64,000 nt of DNA from Doryteuthis pealeii (taxonomy: Eukaryota; Mollusca; Cephalopoda; Myopsida; Loliginidae): assembly GCA_023376005.1 (NCBI GenBank), contig CM042157.1, positions 68,484,107 through 68,548,106 of the forward strand. The letters run 5' to 3'. The translations under genes and the position numbers were made by a program. This document shows, piece by piece, positions 12,201 to 25,334 of the stretch (its first letter is position 1; each line of letters begins with the position of its first letter). The notes under the pieces are model-generated. The model saw only the letters and a program-made list of their open reading frames with translations. It made no database searches and was not told where the DNA came from.

Positions 12201-15200
12201 ATTTTTGATGAATTTTCAAATTCCTATGTCTACTTTGCAGGTGGTCCTGACTGTATCACAGATGATGTGGTGTCGAGATGTGACGGACATTTTAGAAAGG
12301 AATAAAAATGTCCAGGAAGGAATGAAAATATTTGAAGAAAAATGTTTTAAGGTTCGTTTTTTGTTGTTGTTGTTTTGTATAAAATTGCTTAAGCATGCAC
12401 TAAACTTCCAGAAATGTTTTTTTTTTTTTAGTATGGAATAAAATTGAAAAAGACTCAAATTTAATTCTGTCTGGTGCATTCAGCGTTTTGTAACCGCCCC
12501 CCCCCCAAAAAAAAGAATTTTGGAGTGGAAATAGTTTTTACCACATGTTGGGTATAAATAATTGTTACAATTCAAATTGCCATTTTAGGCACTTAGTTTC
12601 GCCATTGGGGCCATATGACCTTTAGGCATCCCTTTTGCGATCTCGTTTCATAAGGACATTTTTTTCATTTACAGCGTCAAAATCGGGTTGTTTGTTAGGG
12701 GTTAGTTTAATAATTAAAAAAAAAAATCTAAAAATCGTATGTTAACAATTAACCGGATTTTGACGGTGTAAATGGAAGAAATGTCCCCAAGAATCGAGAT
12801 CGCAAAAGGGGTGCCTAAAGGTCATATGGTCCGGTTTTCTTACCCTTAAATGTCTGTTGTTATAAATCTTTTGCAGTCTCGTTTCATAAAGACATTTTTT
12901 CATGTACATCGTCAAAATCCGGTTGTTCGTTAGGGATTAGGGTTAGGGTTAGGGTTATAATGAAAAAAAAACACTCTAAAATCGTCTGTTAACAAACAAC
13001 CGGATTTTGACGGTGTAAAAAAGTCGTCGGGGTGGCCTAGAATCGGTATCAGACTATTAGCGAGGGGTCTATCCCCTTTTCACTAGCGCTAGACCAAGGG
13101 GATTGTTTTTGCGTCTGACGTGGAGCGTCACGCCTACCATCAGCTCCTTACTTTACCGCACAAATCTCAGTGCTACTCATATGCTGAGTTGGCGAGGGTT
13201 GGTATCGAACTAGAAACCTTGTGGTTTCTAGCCGCACGCTCTACTGACTAAAACGAGATCGCAAAAGGGGTGCCTGAAGGTCATATGGTCCCCCCATTGT
13301 ATTGAATGCAGTTTCACTGTGGAATATTACTTGTAGCATAAAGTTTGATTTATTCCTTGAAGTAGAAAGATGTAATATCGGTTTTAATCCTTGTCTGTTG
13401 ATCCTGTTGGGCCTTCCTTGGAATAGAAAGATGTAGTATCAGTTTTAATCCTTGTCTGTTAATCTGTTGGTCCTTCATTGAGGCAGTCCATCAAGCAAGT
13501 AATCTTAGGACAATTTATCAATCATAAGTTTTACTGACCCGACAAAGGTATATATTCTAACTATTGTTTAAAAAAAAAAGACAGTAAAATATTTGCAATT
13601 GTACATATATGTACCACTATGTACATCAGTAATATACATAGCGGTACATATATGTACCAATATGTCACTGTAGCAAGATGGGGATATTATCCTGACTTTT
13701 GTGAGCTAGAACTACTATATTAGAAAAGGAGGAAGAAGGAAATAAGTGAGAGATGATAAAGGTTTAAAAAATAGTGATGAGCAAAACAGGATGAACGATG
13801 GTTTGACCGTAGCGTGACCCCGAACGGAGAATTGAGTGTCAACCGGAATTTTCGGGTGTTGACCGGAAGTCACGTGGTGACGTGGAACGACGAAGAAAAG
13901 GACGAGTCTCTTTTTGCTTTCGGACGCGTAGGGGAGCGGACGGGCCTTTGGCGCCTAGTATGGGGTCACAGTAATCAAGTAGTGTTCTTTCTCTCTTTCT
14001 CTCTGCCTTTCCTCCTCTCCAATACAGCACACGAGGCGAGCACGATAATAAAGGCTAGCAGTTGTGACTACATATTTCTCGCGTTGTAATTTTTATCAAC
14101 AAGAATACATTTTTAGTACCGTGAATATATCGCCGCCACCACGACCGCCCCGTTATGTATATCGCTTTGGGTACTGTGACCAGATATACGACAACGTTAC
14201 AGATATCGTTTTAGTGCCCGGAAAAAAGGCACCACATTACAGTCACAAAGACGCAACACCATGAAGCTAAGAGGTCCAGAGAGAAAGCAGCGACAACAAA
14301 GCACATCAACATCTTCAGGGACAGTCTTCAAATGCGACATCTGTGGTCGAGAATGTTTTTCAAACATCGGACTTCACAGTCACAGGAGGCGCTGTAATTT
14401 CAGGGGCACAAAAACTTTATTATAGTCTTCCGAGACTGAAATGCCAATACGTAGTCAATGGGTTAAATAACCTGAATAGAACAGCAAAGAATACATTTCA
14501 TAAAACTTTTACTATAGAAATGTTATAACAGAAACAGAAATCTCTTGATTAACATATTTACTAATTCAATACACCCTCTCACCAACAAAGAAAATTAAAA
14601 ACAAAACAATTCGAAACAGAATCTAAGATATTAAATAATGTAACTGTAATAAGTTATTGAGAGTTACTTCCCCTGTTTTATTATTACATCCCCTTTGTGT
14701 AAATATTTAGCTTTCTGAAAGTATATAAACTCCCCCAAAACTACAACTGTATTCTAAGTAGAATAAAGCTTTCTAAAGCCCAGCCGTATGTGTTCATTTA
14801 TTGTTACAATAACATCAAACGGATGTTGACCCGACAGTAGCTTTAAACAAAATGAACAAAACAAGTTTCTGTGCATAGGCTCGACGCAAGCTTCCGGGTG
14901 TAAAACCAAATTTACAAAGAATTAAAAAGGTCTTTTTTCCCAAAAAAACTTTTCAAAGCGAATCACAAGCTTAACCATTGTTATAAAAGCAGCTGACTAA
15001 AAGTCGCGAAAGCAGTTGACTCCAGCGCTGGTACACAGTGTCACTCTTTCAGGCAAGGACTACTGAACCAACGGACCCACACCACATCCCCGCATCACAC
15101 ATAACCAAGTCGTCGGCCAAGAAACAGACTTTCATCCCCACACCTACTTTCACTTCACCGACTGAAAGAAAGACTTATCATCTCCACATTTCCAACTTTT

Positions 15201-16061
15201 GTTTATTTTTAAACTAGAAGTGGCTACCCGGCGTCGCCTGGGTAGAGGGGGATTTTAAAAAAAGAAGTTAGTCTTGCAGATCCATTATTGCTTATTTCGA
15301 TCTTTACTGGATCCCCACGTAAATGTATAACATAAAAATACAATGTAAATGAGGCGATTAATTCAATCAATCAACATCATATTTCAATTACCTTCTGTTA
15401 TTATACAAATTTTAATTTTTAAATATCTTCCCAAATATAGATAAAATCTTCATTATTTTTGCTCAAAAACCAAGCCCTGGTGATAGTGAATGTATATATA
15501 AATTTACTTTGTCGTTAATTGTTTTATTTTCGAAATTTCCTTCGGACATACACATATACACAACTGCCCCTTATATATATTTATTTTGTTTATCTAAAAC
15601 AAAATAAATCTAATTTCTCTTGTCCATTTTTCTTTTGCTACCATACGATTTCTTGTCATATATCAGGGATTACATTGCCGATGATTTTACTTCAGAAATG
15701 CATTTACTATAAAATTTATCATAGGTATTTTCTAATATTTATTTACTGATTTATTTTTACTTTCAGAACCTAAATAAGCTTGCAGCAATTGTGAGGGGAG
15801 ACCTGGAGATACTGAGTCGCTCAGTTCTGTGCGCCTTAATCACTATAGATGTCCATGCTAGAGACATCATAACTGACTTGGTTCAAAAACAGGTAAGGAG
15901 ACACTTATTTGGTTGGCATACAGGTAAGGGGACACTTATTTGGTTGGCATACAGGTAAGGGGGACAGCTATTTGTTTGGCATACAGGTTAGGGGACAGCT
16001 AATCAATTGACATACAGGTAATGGGGGACACTTGTTATATACTCCTTCGCATCAAATATAT

Positions 16062-16130
<69 letters not shown>

Positions 16131-16206
16131 GTTGAGTTCTTAAGTGGTTATATTTGTCACGCTCCATCTTCTTTTGGGTTGCTTTCCTCCTCTGGTTAAT
16201 ATGGCT

Positions 16207-16239
<33 letters not shown>

Positions 16240-16609
16240 CATTGTGATACCTATTTATTTATTTATATGTATCTGTTGTTATTGTATATCCCCTTTCTTT
16301 CTTTCTGTCTTTTCTTCTTTCTTTCTTTCTTTAATTCATTCTTTCTCTCTTTTATTCTTTCTTTCTTTCTCTCTTTTATCCTCTCTTTCTTTCTCTCTTT
16401 GTTTCTACCTACCTATCTTTCTTTCTTTCTTTCTTTTCTTTCTTTCTTTTACCCTTTCTTTATTTCTGTCTTTCTTCATTTCTTTCTGTCTTTTTTCTAT
16501 TCTTTCTTTCTTTCTATATTTCTTTCTTTCCCTCCTTCTTTTCTTTCTTTTATTCTTTCTTTTTTTCTCCCTTTCTCCCTTTCTTCAGTTCTTTCTTTCT
16601 TTTTTCCAT

Positions 16610-16662
<53 letters not shown>

Positions 16663-16748
16663 TTCCTTCCTTCATTTCTTTCTTTCTTTCATTCTTTCTT
16701 TTTTCCTCCCTTTCTTCTTTTCTTCATTTCTTTCTGTCTTTTTTCTAT

Positions 16749-16787
<39 letters not shown>

Positions 16788-19700
16788 ATATTTCTTTCTT
16801 TCTTCTTTCTTCCTCACTTCCTTTCTTTCTTTCATTATTTCTTTATTCCCTCCCTTTCTTCCTTTCTTTCTGTCTTTTTTCCTTTCTTTTTCCCTCTTTC
16901 TTTCTTTCTTTTTTTCTTTCTTTCTTTCTTTCTTTCTGTTGTGGGGTTGTTAAGGGTCACAAATAAAGATAAATGACTTGTGAAAGTTGATACAATTGTA
17001 TTGAACAAAGAAAGTAGAATTTACAGAAGGAAAGTGAAGTTAGGCCCGACAATACAGTCTAGAACTGAATCGTGTCGCTTGTTCCTCAAGCTACAATTGT
17101 CTTGCTACTTATAGTAGTAGTAGTAGGATCATTCCATTATGTAAACAGGTTATATCACCTATAACACTTTCATCCTTTCTTTATTCCTGTCTTTCTTTCT
17201 TCTGTTCTGCTGGGCTTGGTTGTCTGTACACATTTTTTTGTTTATAATGAAGCAAAACTTGATTTATTTTACAAAGATGTCTTTATTAAAAACCCGAAGC
17301 CCAAAAGGGTTTTTAACGGCGCGGTGAGAAGAATGGCATACATGGGAACACACGACCCATGTCTGCTCCTTCTGACTGACTGCCAAATCTAACTAACTCT
17401 GTCAGTTGCCTTCTCACGTCTTGCTTTCAGCCAATCAGAAATCAGTGCCCAGGTCAGCAAAAGGTGAACTGCCTGTCAATCATTTCTACAACGGTTAATA
17501 GTAACTTTCCATTTGCCATACCTTTATTTAAATCTTATTACACTTACAGACATAATTCGTAGGCTACCCACGAATGATGTAACACACTTATTTGGTTAAC
17601 ATACAAGGAAGGAGACACTTATTTGTATTATTTCTTTGTTGCTATTCCAGCTAGCAATTTCTCTGAATGTTTGAGATGAGGCTTGATGTGTCGAATTGGA
17701 AACAGGAGTCAGGTTAAGACAGTTCTAAGTGACAGTTATCTCTGGACTGCAGGTTCAATCCTGGTCAAGGGCAGCAGTAACATAGAATAATAATTAACAC
17801 AGCTTAACGCCTCTACTCCAGCTATGGTTAGCGGAATGAGAACAGGATACCCCCGTGGATTGAATAAAGGGTTAGGTTCAAAGTTCCGTGATGGCTCCCG
17901 ATTATGACAAGAAGGTTCCCAATTACGACAAGAAGGTTCTTGAGTTCGAAAAGAAGGTTTCCGAGCCCAAGAAAGTTCCCGAGTTCGACGAGAAATACCT
18001 GAAGAAGGCCCGAGAGTACATCGGCCGAAACGTTGTACAGATAACAATGAAGATGAGGACAATATCCGAATAATGCAGATAATACTAATCCAGTCAGCAA
18101 GTCTTATACAGCTTTGTTGCTATCTCTGTTTAAATAAACCAAGTTAGTATATAGCTTTGTTGCTATTCCAACATTTCCGATCCATTTCTGCCTTCTCTTC
18201 TTTTTAGATTGTAAGTGTAAAAAGCTTCGAGTGGCAAAAGCAGCTACGGTATTATTGGGACTTAGAGCAAGACAACTGCGTGGTCCGAATGTCCAATTCC
18301 AAATACATCTATGGCTATGAATACCTAGGAGCTTCATCTCGACTTGTCATCACACCACTTACGGTAAGTGTTTCATGCTATATGAATTAGTGGGGAGGGG
18401 TGTTAATTCCTATTTACATAATACATCTATATATACATATATAAAGGGCAGTTGTGTGAATCTGTATGTCCGGAGGAAACTTTGAAAATAAAACAATTAA
18501 CAACAAAGTAAATATATATACATATTAAATATCACCAGGGCTTCGTTTTTGAGCAAAAATAATAGAGATTTGATTTATATTCGTGAAGATAATTAAAAGA
18601 TAAAATTTAAATGATAACAGCATGGATTTTTTTTTCATTTAATATTTGAGATAGTAGACATTAACATTTCTTTTCAGAATAGCTGGATCAATGCGAGGTC
18701 TATTTTTTTACATAGCTATTTAAATGGGGCATCCCACGAGGATTCAACTCATGATTCAGTAATAATGGATCTGCGCGACTAACTTAGAAAAATCCCCCTC
18801 TACCCAGATGATGCCGGGTAGCCGCTGCTAGTTTTATTATAATGGAGAAGCTATTTTGTTGTATATATAAATACAATTGCATGTTATCAATATATCGATA
18901 TGGTCAACAGTATTAATAATGTAAAACAATTTTATTAATAATTGAGGTTTAAATAAAATATAAAATCATGGAGAATGTGACGTAAATAACTAAGGTAATT
19001 GTGACTTGAGTAGTGGTATAGTTTCGATGGACCATATAACCTATAGGCACCCCTTTTTGATCTCGATTAAGAAAGGGCATGTTTTTCATTTACACCGTCA
19101 ATATCCGGTTGTTTTAATAGACGATTTTTAGATTTAAATTAAAAAAAAATAAACTAACCCCTAACCCTAACCCCTAAACCATAACAAACGACTGGATATT
19201 GACGGTGTAAATGAAAAATATGTCCTTTCTTAATCGAGATCAAAAAGGGGTGCTTAAAGGTCATATGGTCTGTTTCGGTTACAGACATACAAACACACAA
19301 TTGCCATTATGATAAAATATAGATAGATTCAATTTTTAAAAAATAATTTATAATTGTATTTTCAGGACCGTTGCTATTTGTGTTTGATGGGTGCTCTGCA
19401 ACTTGACCTCGGAGGGGCACCAGCCGGGCCTGCTGGAACTGGAAAAACCGAAACTACAAAAGATTTGGCAAAATCATTGGCCAAACAATGTGTTGTTTTC
19501 AACTGTTCGGATGGACTTGATTACAAGGTAAGACAAAACGGACAATTCTTTAAAGCAGGCATGTCAAACTGAGTAGAAACCTTAGGATTACATTTGTATT
19601 TTATAAGGACCGGATGGATTACATATGTCTGTCCTAATTGCCGCATATCACAATGAAGTCTTTAAATCGTTCTTCTACATTAACAGAACAAAGTGATTAT

Positions 19701-22700
19701 TTGTATTTACCATGTACCTCACGTGTACGGGTTAGGCTCAAGGCCCTATTAATGTGGGACCACAAGCCATGACTCATGGGTGGCGGGTGCAAAAAAAATG
19801 CGTGGATCCCGTCGGCATTTCCCCTCAAGGGGGCGCCTCAGGCACTGAGCAATAAACCCAGCCCTGCCCCTTTAAATCGAAGGGGTAGGTGTGACCTGGG
19901 GTGGGGGCTGCGATCATGCCGTTAATTCAACACACAGGTCCAGTGGCCGAATCCTCGAAGGACGGGTCTTTAGAACAAAGTGATTATTGCTATCATTAAT
20001 TTCTTTCTTATCAAAAGCCAATAAATACATATAGAAAAAAAACAACAACATTTGGATGCATATCTTCACTGGGGGTATTATCAGTATGTAAAATGTAAAC
20101 AGCCTGGTTCAGGATTTGAACTCGAGTTGACTAGTCCATTTCCTGTAAATCATTACACAACGTGCCTCCAGAGTTGTAGTATCTGTTACGGTTCTATCTA
20201 TGTGTCAATATTGTTATACCAAGTGATGGTAATCATAAGAAATGCATATCTCTCTATACAACAAGGAAGGTTACATATTACTTACCTTACAAGGTCATCA
20301 GTGTAGAGTTATATACTCTCACTGGACCTGACAAAGATCACACCTCTTTGATCGTGACACCTACACAGTTTTCCTGTAGATACATCTCCTCGCCCACGCA
20401 ACATGTTTTTATTGGTTATGGGCTACACCTACACATTTTCTGTGCCTACGCATTGTCAATTCACCCCTACATTTTCCGGGTGTCAAAGGTCAATTTAATG
20501 CGTTCAAGGCAATATCCTGTTTTTAATTTCAGGCCCATGTTTGACACCCATGCATTTCCTGCACCCGTGTGCCAGTCATCTGCACCTGGTTCCCAGGTGC
20601 AAACTTGTCAATCAGGCAATATATTACAGTAGGACACCCAGTACTGATTAAGCTCACCATATTTACGGTGAACAAGATGAACTCATTAACAGCTGCTTCC
20701 TGTTTGTAACATGATAGGGAGAGAGAGAGGGAGAGTGGAGGAGGCCAGGAATGTAAAGTTGCGTGTAGTTTAGCATGGAAAGTTTTTAGGATGAGCCAGC
20801 AAAATGTGACATGGCATTTTCTTACTGGTCAAGAGACGTCATGCAAACTCCAAAGAGTGGAAACATAAGAGTGAGAGGTGAGAGTGTGGGGTCAGTTTGG
20901 AACAAAGTGGTGACTGGGTGAGATGTGTCTCTCACCCAGGACAGTTTGACTTGGGAGAAAATAAAAATATTTCATGAGAAAAAAAATTAACTTGTGTTAT
21001 TACTAAAAACTATAAATAGCACAAGGCATCCAAATTTGTTCTGGACTCAAAAAATTAAAGAATGCCAGCCCACTCAATTTCAGATCCAACAACCAGATTC
21101 TAGCATCTCCAAGTAGAGCAAGACTAGAGATAAGTATACATTTATTAACATTTAGTTGACATCTCAGATTGGAGCAATCGCTAAAAATAATGAACATTTT
21201 TTAAAATATTAAATTACCTTTTTGAAAATATTTTCCAAAATATTATTGTGTACAATTTACCTGAAATAAATGCACAATCTAAATTAATTATTTCAGTCTC
21301 CTCTTCCATCTAATGATATGGGAAAATTTAATTTTAGCTATTGTCTGCAGCCATCTTTAAGAAGAAAGATAAAAAAAAAGATCAATCCTTTTTTGTAGCT
21401 GTTAGAATATTTGGTATATAAGGTGTGCTACAATTCCCCGCCTGGATTTATAGGCTAGCCGAGGTCACGTCGTTTATTCCTTTGCCAATCACTACCCATA
21501 CTGTGTGGCTGATACACTACTTAAACACTGATACTGGCCATAGTTCTACTTCATGTGAATAAATAATACTAGTAGGTGTGTTTGTTTCGTGGGGTCGGAT
21601 GCAGAGGTGAGTCGTCCACACATCAAATACACTGGCCATCAAATTTCCTTGTCTACTAGCAATCATTGAGGAGGGGCTTACAATACTCAGGACTCTTTAC
21701 CAGAAGAACCAAATGATTCTTTATCAGAGGATTACCAAGGATCCAATTCCACTGGACAAGCGCTCTTGATTAAAGCCTACAAGATGGCCCATAAGATTGT
21801 AACAGTAGCTTCTCCAATTGACATTCCCAAACATTATATTTTCCAGAAAGACATTTTAAGATTGTTGTGTTTCTGTTTTATCTCAGTTTTGAATAAGACG
21901 AGTTGCGCTTAACTTTCCTCGGCCAATTCATCTTTCACAAAAATCTATATCATCTTACACGTAGGTATTAATCGTCTGAATTTTTGAGATGAGGCTTGAT
22001 AATTTGTATTATTTACATTTTTCGAACTGTTGTCCTCATCTTTATTGTAATTGTTATAGGTGATATACCCTATAGACTAATGGAATGCGCCGACGGTTAC
22101 TATAAGTAACTGGGACAATTATGGCATGAGAGTAAGCCAATGCGAGTCAGCTCATAACTCTATTATCGGACGTATTTCCCACTTCTCTGTACTGTAATTG
22201 TCTACTCTTTACATTTTCCTACATTTGTTACCCGTCGTTTTGTTCTTATTTGAGCCCTTAAATAACCCCACAACAGTAATATACACAACGTTTCGGCCGA
22301 TGTGCCTACCAAAGTTTCTGTCAGAAGCTGCTGTTTTTTTTCAGGTAATTCTTTACTTTTCTCTTTTTAGGGGTGTTTTAGTACAAAAAAAGAGAAGAAA
22401 TGTTTGTGTTGCATACCAGGCTTGCTGGTAATTCATCAGCCCAACAAAGAAGTGAATTATATTTAATTTTTCACGATCTTCGTTTAATTATTTTGGAAAG
22501 TTTAATGAAAAGATGTACCAAGCGTCTTGAACTATAGGATGAATGCCTCTCGGTCATTTCCTATTTGGTTTAGCTGGGAACCTTTCAGCACTGCACATTA
22601 CAATGAGCCACCACGTTACAATGTTTATTATTCATTTGTTGTATACACTTTTCCTTTCTTACTTCTATTATTCTTCTGCTCATCTTTGGTATCTTACGTT

Positions 22701-25247
22701 CTTCTAGCGTCTGGACTTCTCTATGCTTCTATTTCTCTGTTCTTGCTGGTTGGTCGTTCTTGATTCATTTCTTCTAGATCAGTCTTGTTGCCAAGACATT
22801 CATCAACCACAAAACCATATTATTTATGTAAGCTTTTATTTACTTAACTAAACATTTCATGTAACTAACATAACGCGCATGTGCAGCGAGCTTCAGCTAA
22901 GGCAGAAAGACCTGATCTGCCTGACGTCCAAGCTGAAACTGAGAGCCAACCAGGTCCCACGTGACTACACGTATTTCGCGGGCTTTCTGTAATATTCTAT
23001 GGAAAGTCCCGCCCGTGATATGAAAAGGGGCCATCCCTTCAGAAATACAGGGGGTTGACAATAATCTATGCATAGATTATGTAACACATTGGTGAGGTTT
23101 TATCTTGTGTGTTTTAAATGTTTTTCAGATGATGGGCCGTTTCTTCTCTGGACTGGCACAGTCAGGTGCTTGGTGTTGTTTTGATGAATTCAATCGAATC
23201 GACATTGAAGTATTATCAGTCATCGCTCAGCAACTCATCACAATTCGAAATGCCAAATCATCCAAGGTAGGTAAAACTCAATAGGTTTTCGCTGATCCAT
23301 TCTTCAGATACATATTGCCCTGGGAGGCCCGGCCTAGAATGCGCTGAATGCATCTTCCATAGGGAGGGGGGGAGGTAAACTACCCCCCCCCCAAATTTCT
23401 GTCCTTATTGGCATCCTTCCGTCCACGAGAGACGATAAAGTAGTGTCCATTTTTAACTACGTAGCCTGGGTGGGTTCATATGGAGGATGAACAGCAAATA
23501 CCTCTCTCCACGCTGTCACTGTGATCCAAAGGAATGGTAAGGAACCAATGCAGTTTGGCAGTGATAGTGTCGCAGGAGGTGCAGGTATAGGATTTAATGT
23601 TATTATATTTGGTTGGAAGGCTAGATGGCCTTCCAACGTGAGTACATATAAGTACCAGGAATATTCCGACAAAGAAGCAGTGAAGTGTAACAGACTTCAA
23701 TACATGAGCACATAGGAATACATTTAACAGGAGATACATATACAAAATACACTGTAAGAGATACATAATGAACACATATACGAATAGAAGGTATACAAAG
23801 GTGTATAAACAACAGATACAAAATGTACTATAAAGAAGTAGGACGTAGGCTTTCGTCCTAAAGAAGTGATGGAGAGTCCATGAAGTAATGTCACTTACTT
23901 AGGCTGGTTGGGTGGCGAAGCCACCCACATAAAAGGCGTAGACGCAAAATGTTTAACCCTTGTTTGCTGTCCCGGAGAGAAGAGAGGATTCAAACTTGGC
24001 GTTTCCCTAATTAAATAGTCAGGGCCCCTAGCGGTCAAAACCTGAAAACAAGGGAAGATAACTCTTCCAGTCCAAACAGGGGCAGACAATCGCTACACTG
24101 GGTAGCACTGGATTTCAGCACAACACTACTTTAGGGACTCCAGCTCCTGATTTGCTTTCGGAGTTTACTCTGCTAGTCTTTCCTTCGGATGAGGCAAAGC
24201 CGCTAGGCAGCGGAGGTTTTGTATTGGACTTTTCTTGTCTTAGATGGGCTGCTGACCAAGGCTAATGAGCCCCTTTTAACCCATTAATGTCGGTGTTCCT
24301 GTTGTATGACACTAAACTGCATCTGATGGTGAACCTCCAGATCTGGAAAGTGTTAGAGTCACCTCTTCATTGCCATTACCCCCTCACTCTGGGGCTGTAG
24401 AATACACTGACTGCACCTCTGCAGAGGGGTAAGCCTCATGCTTTAATGGGGCCACCTGTTGGTTCTAGGTGGCAACCCGTGATGCTTAAGGATGGAATTA
24501 TGGAGGCTGAGCAGTTTGGCCCTTATCTAGGCTAGACGGTTGGCTGGTCATATCAAGCCCTATCACCTATCTCAACCCTATTGCCCTTATGGCAAGCCCA
24601 ACCCTTTTTATCATATATGTGCTAGAAGGCGGTGGCTGAGGATCTTATTGTACTGGATATGACATTAAACTCTATCAGATGGTGAAGTTCCAATTCTGAA
24701 GCTCTGGTGAATGTAAAGGATCCCTTCATCACCATTACTTGCAGGTCCACTCTGCCCGGAGTGGTAGTACCTGTTAGGGTCCCATCTATGGGTTGAATAG
24801 AACAAAATGAGTTTTTTAAAAAGTCTTTATAAAAAAAGTGAGTTTGAAAAAATTGAGTACCCATCAAGAATGTATTAAAAAGTTATTTGGTATAAAATGA
24901 CCCAATAAGGATTGACATGACATAAAACCAACCAACCAACCAACCAACCAACCAACCGACTAACCAACACCCATTCTTCTGGTGTCAGGATGTGCATTGT
25001 CCTGTTTGAAAAAGGAAAAAAAGAAAAATCCTGTTTATCTGGTGCTGCTTATCCACCAAATTCTTGTTTCTTATGAGTGTCGTCACCTTAGCTAAATAAT
25101 GGACATTACATTCTTATTATAAAGAAAGAAAGAGAGGAAAAAGGACATACTATACAGAAAAATATAATACGAAAGAAAGAGAAAGGTGAAGCTCATGGAA
25201 GCGGTAACGCTAATTTGTTCAATCGAACATAAGGAAAGATGAAAGAA

Positions 25248-25334
<87 letters not shown>

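Noticed and set aside
16154..16966. Open frames of 270 and 228 codons
   Set aside because: They run through a (CTTT)n simple repeat and code only Phe/Leu/Ser-rich low-complexity sequence; stops are simply rare there.
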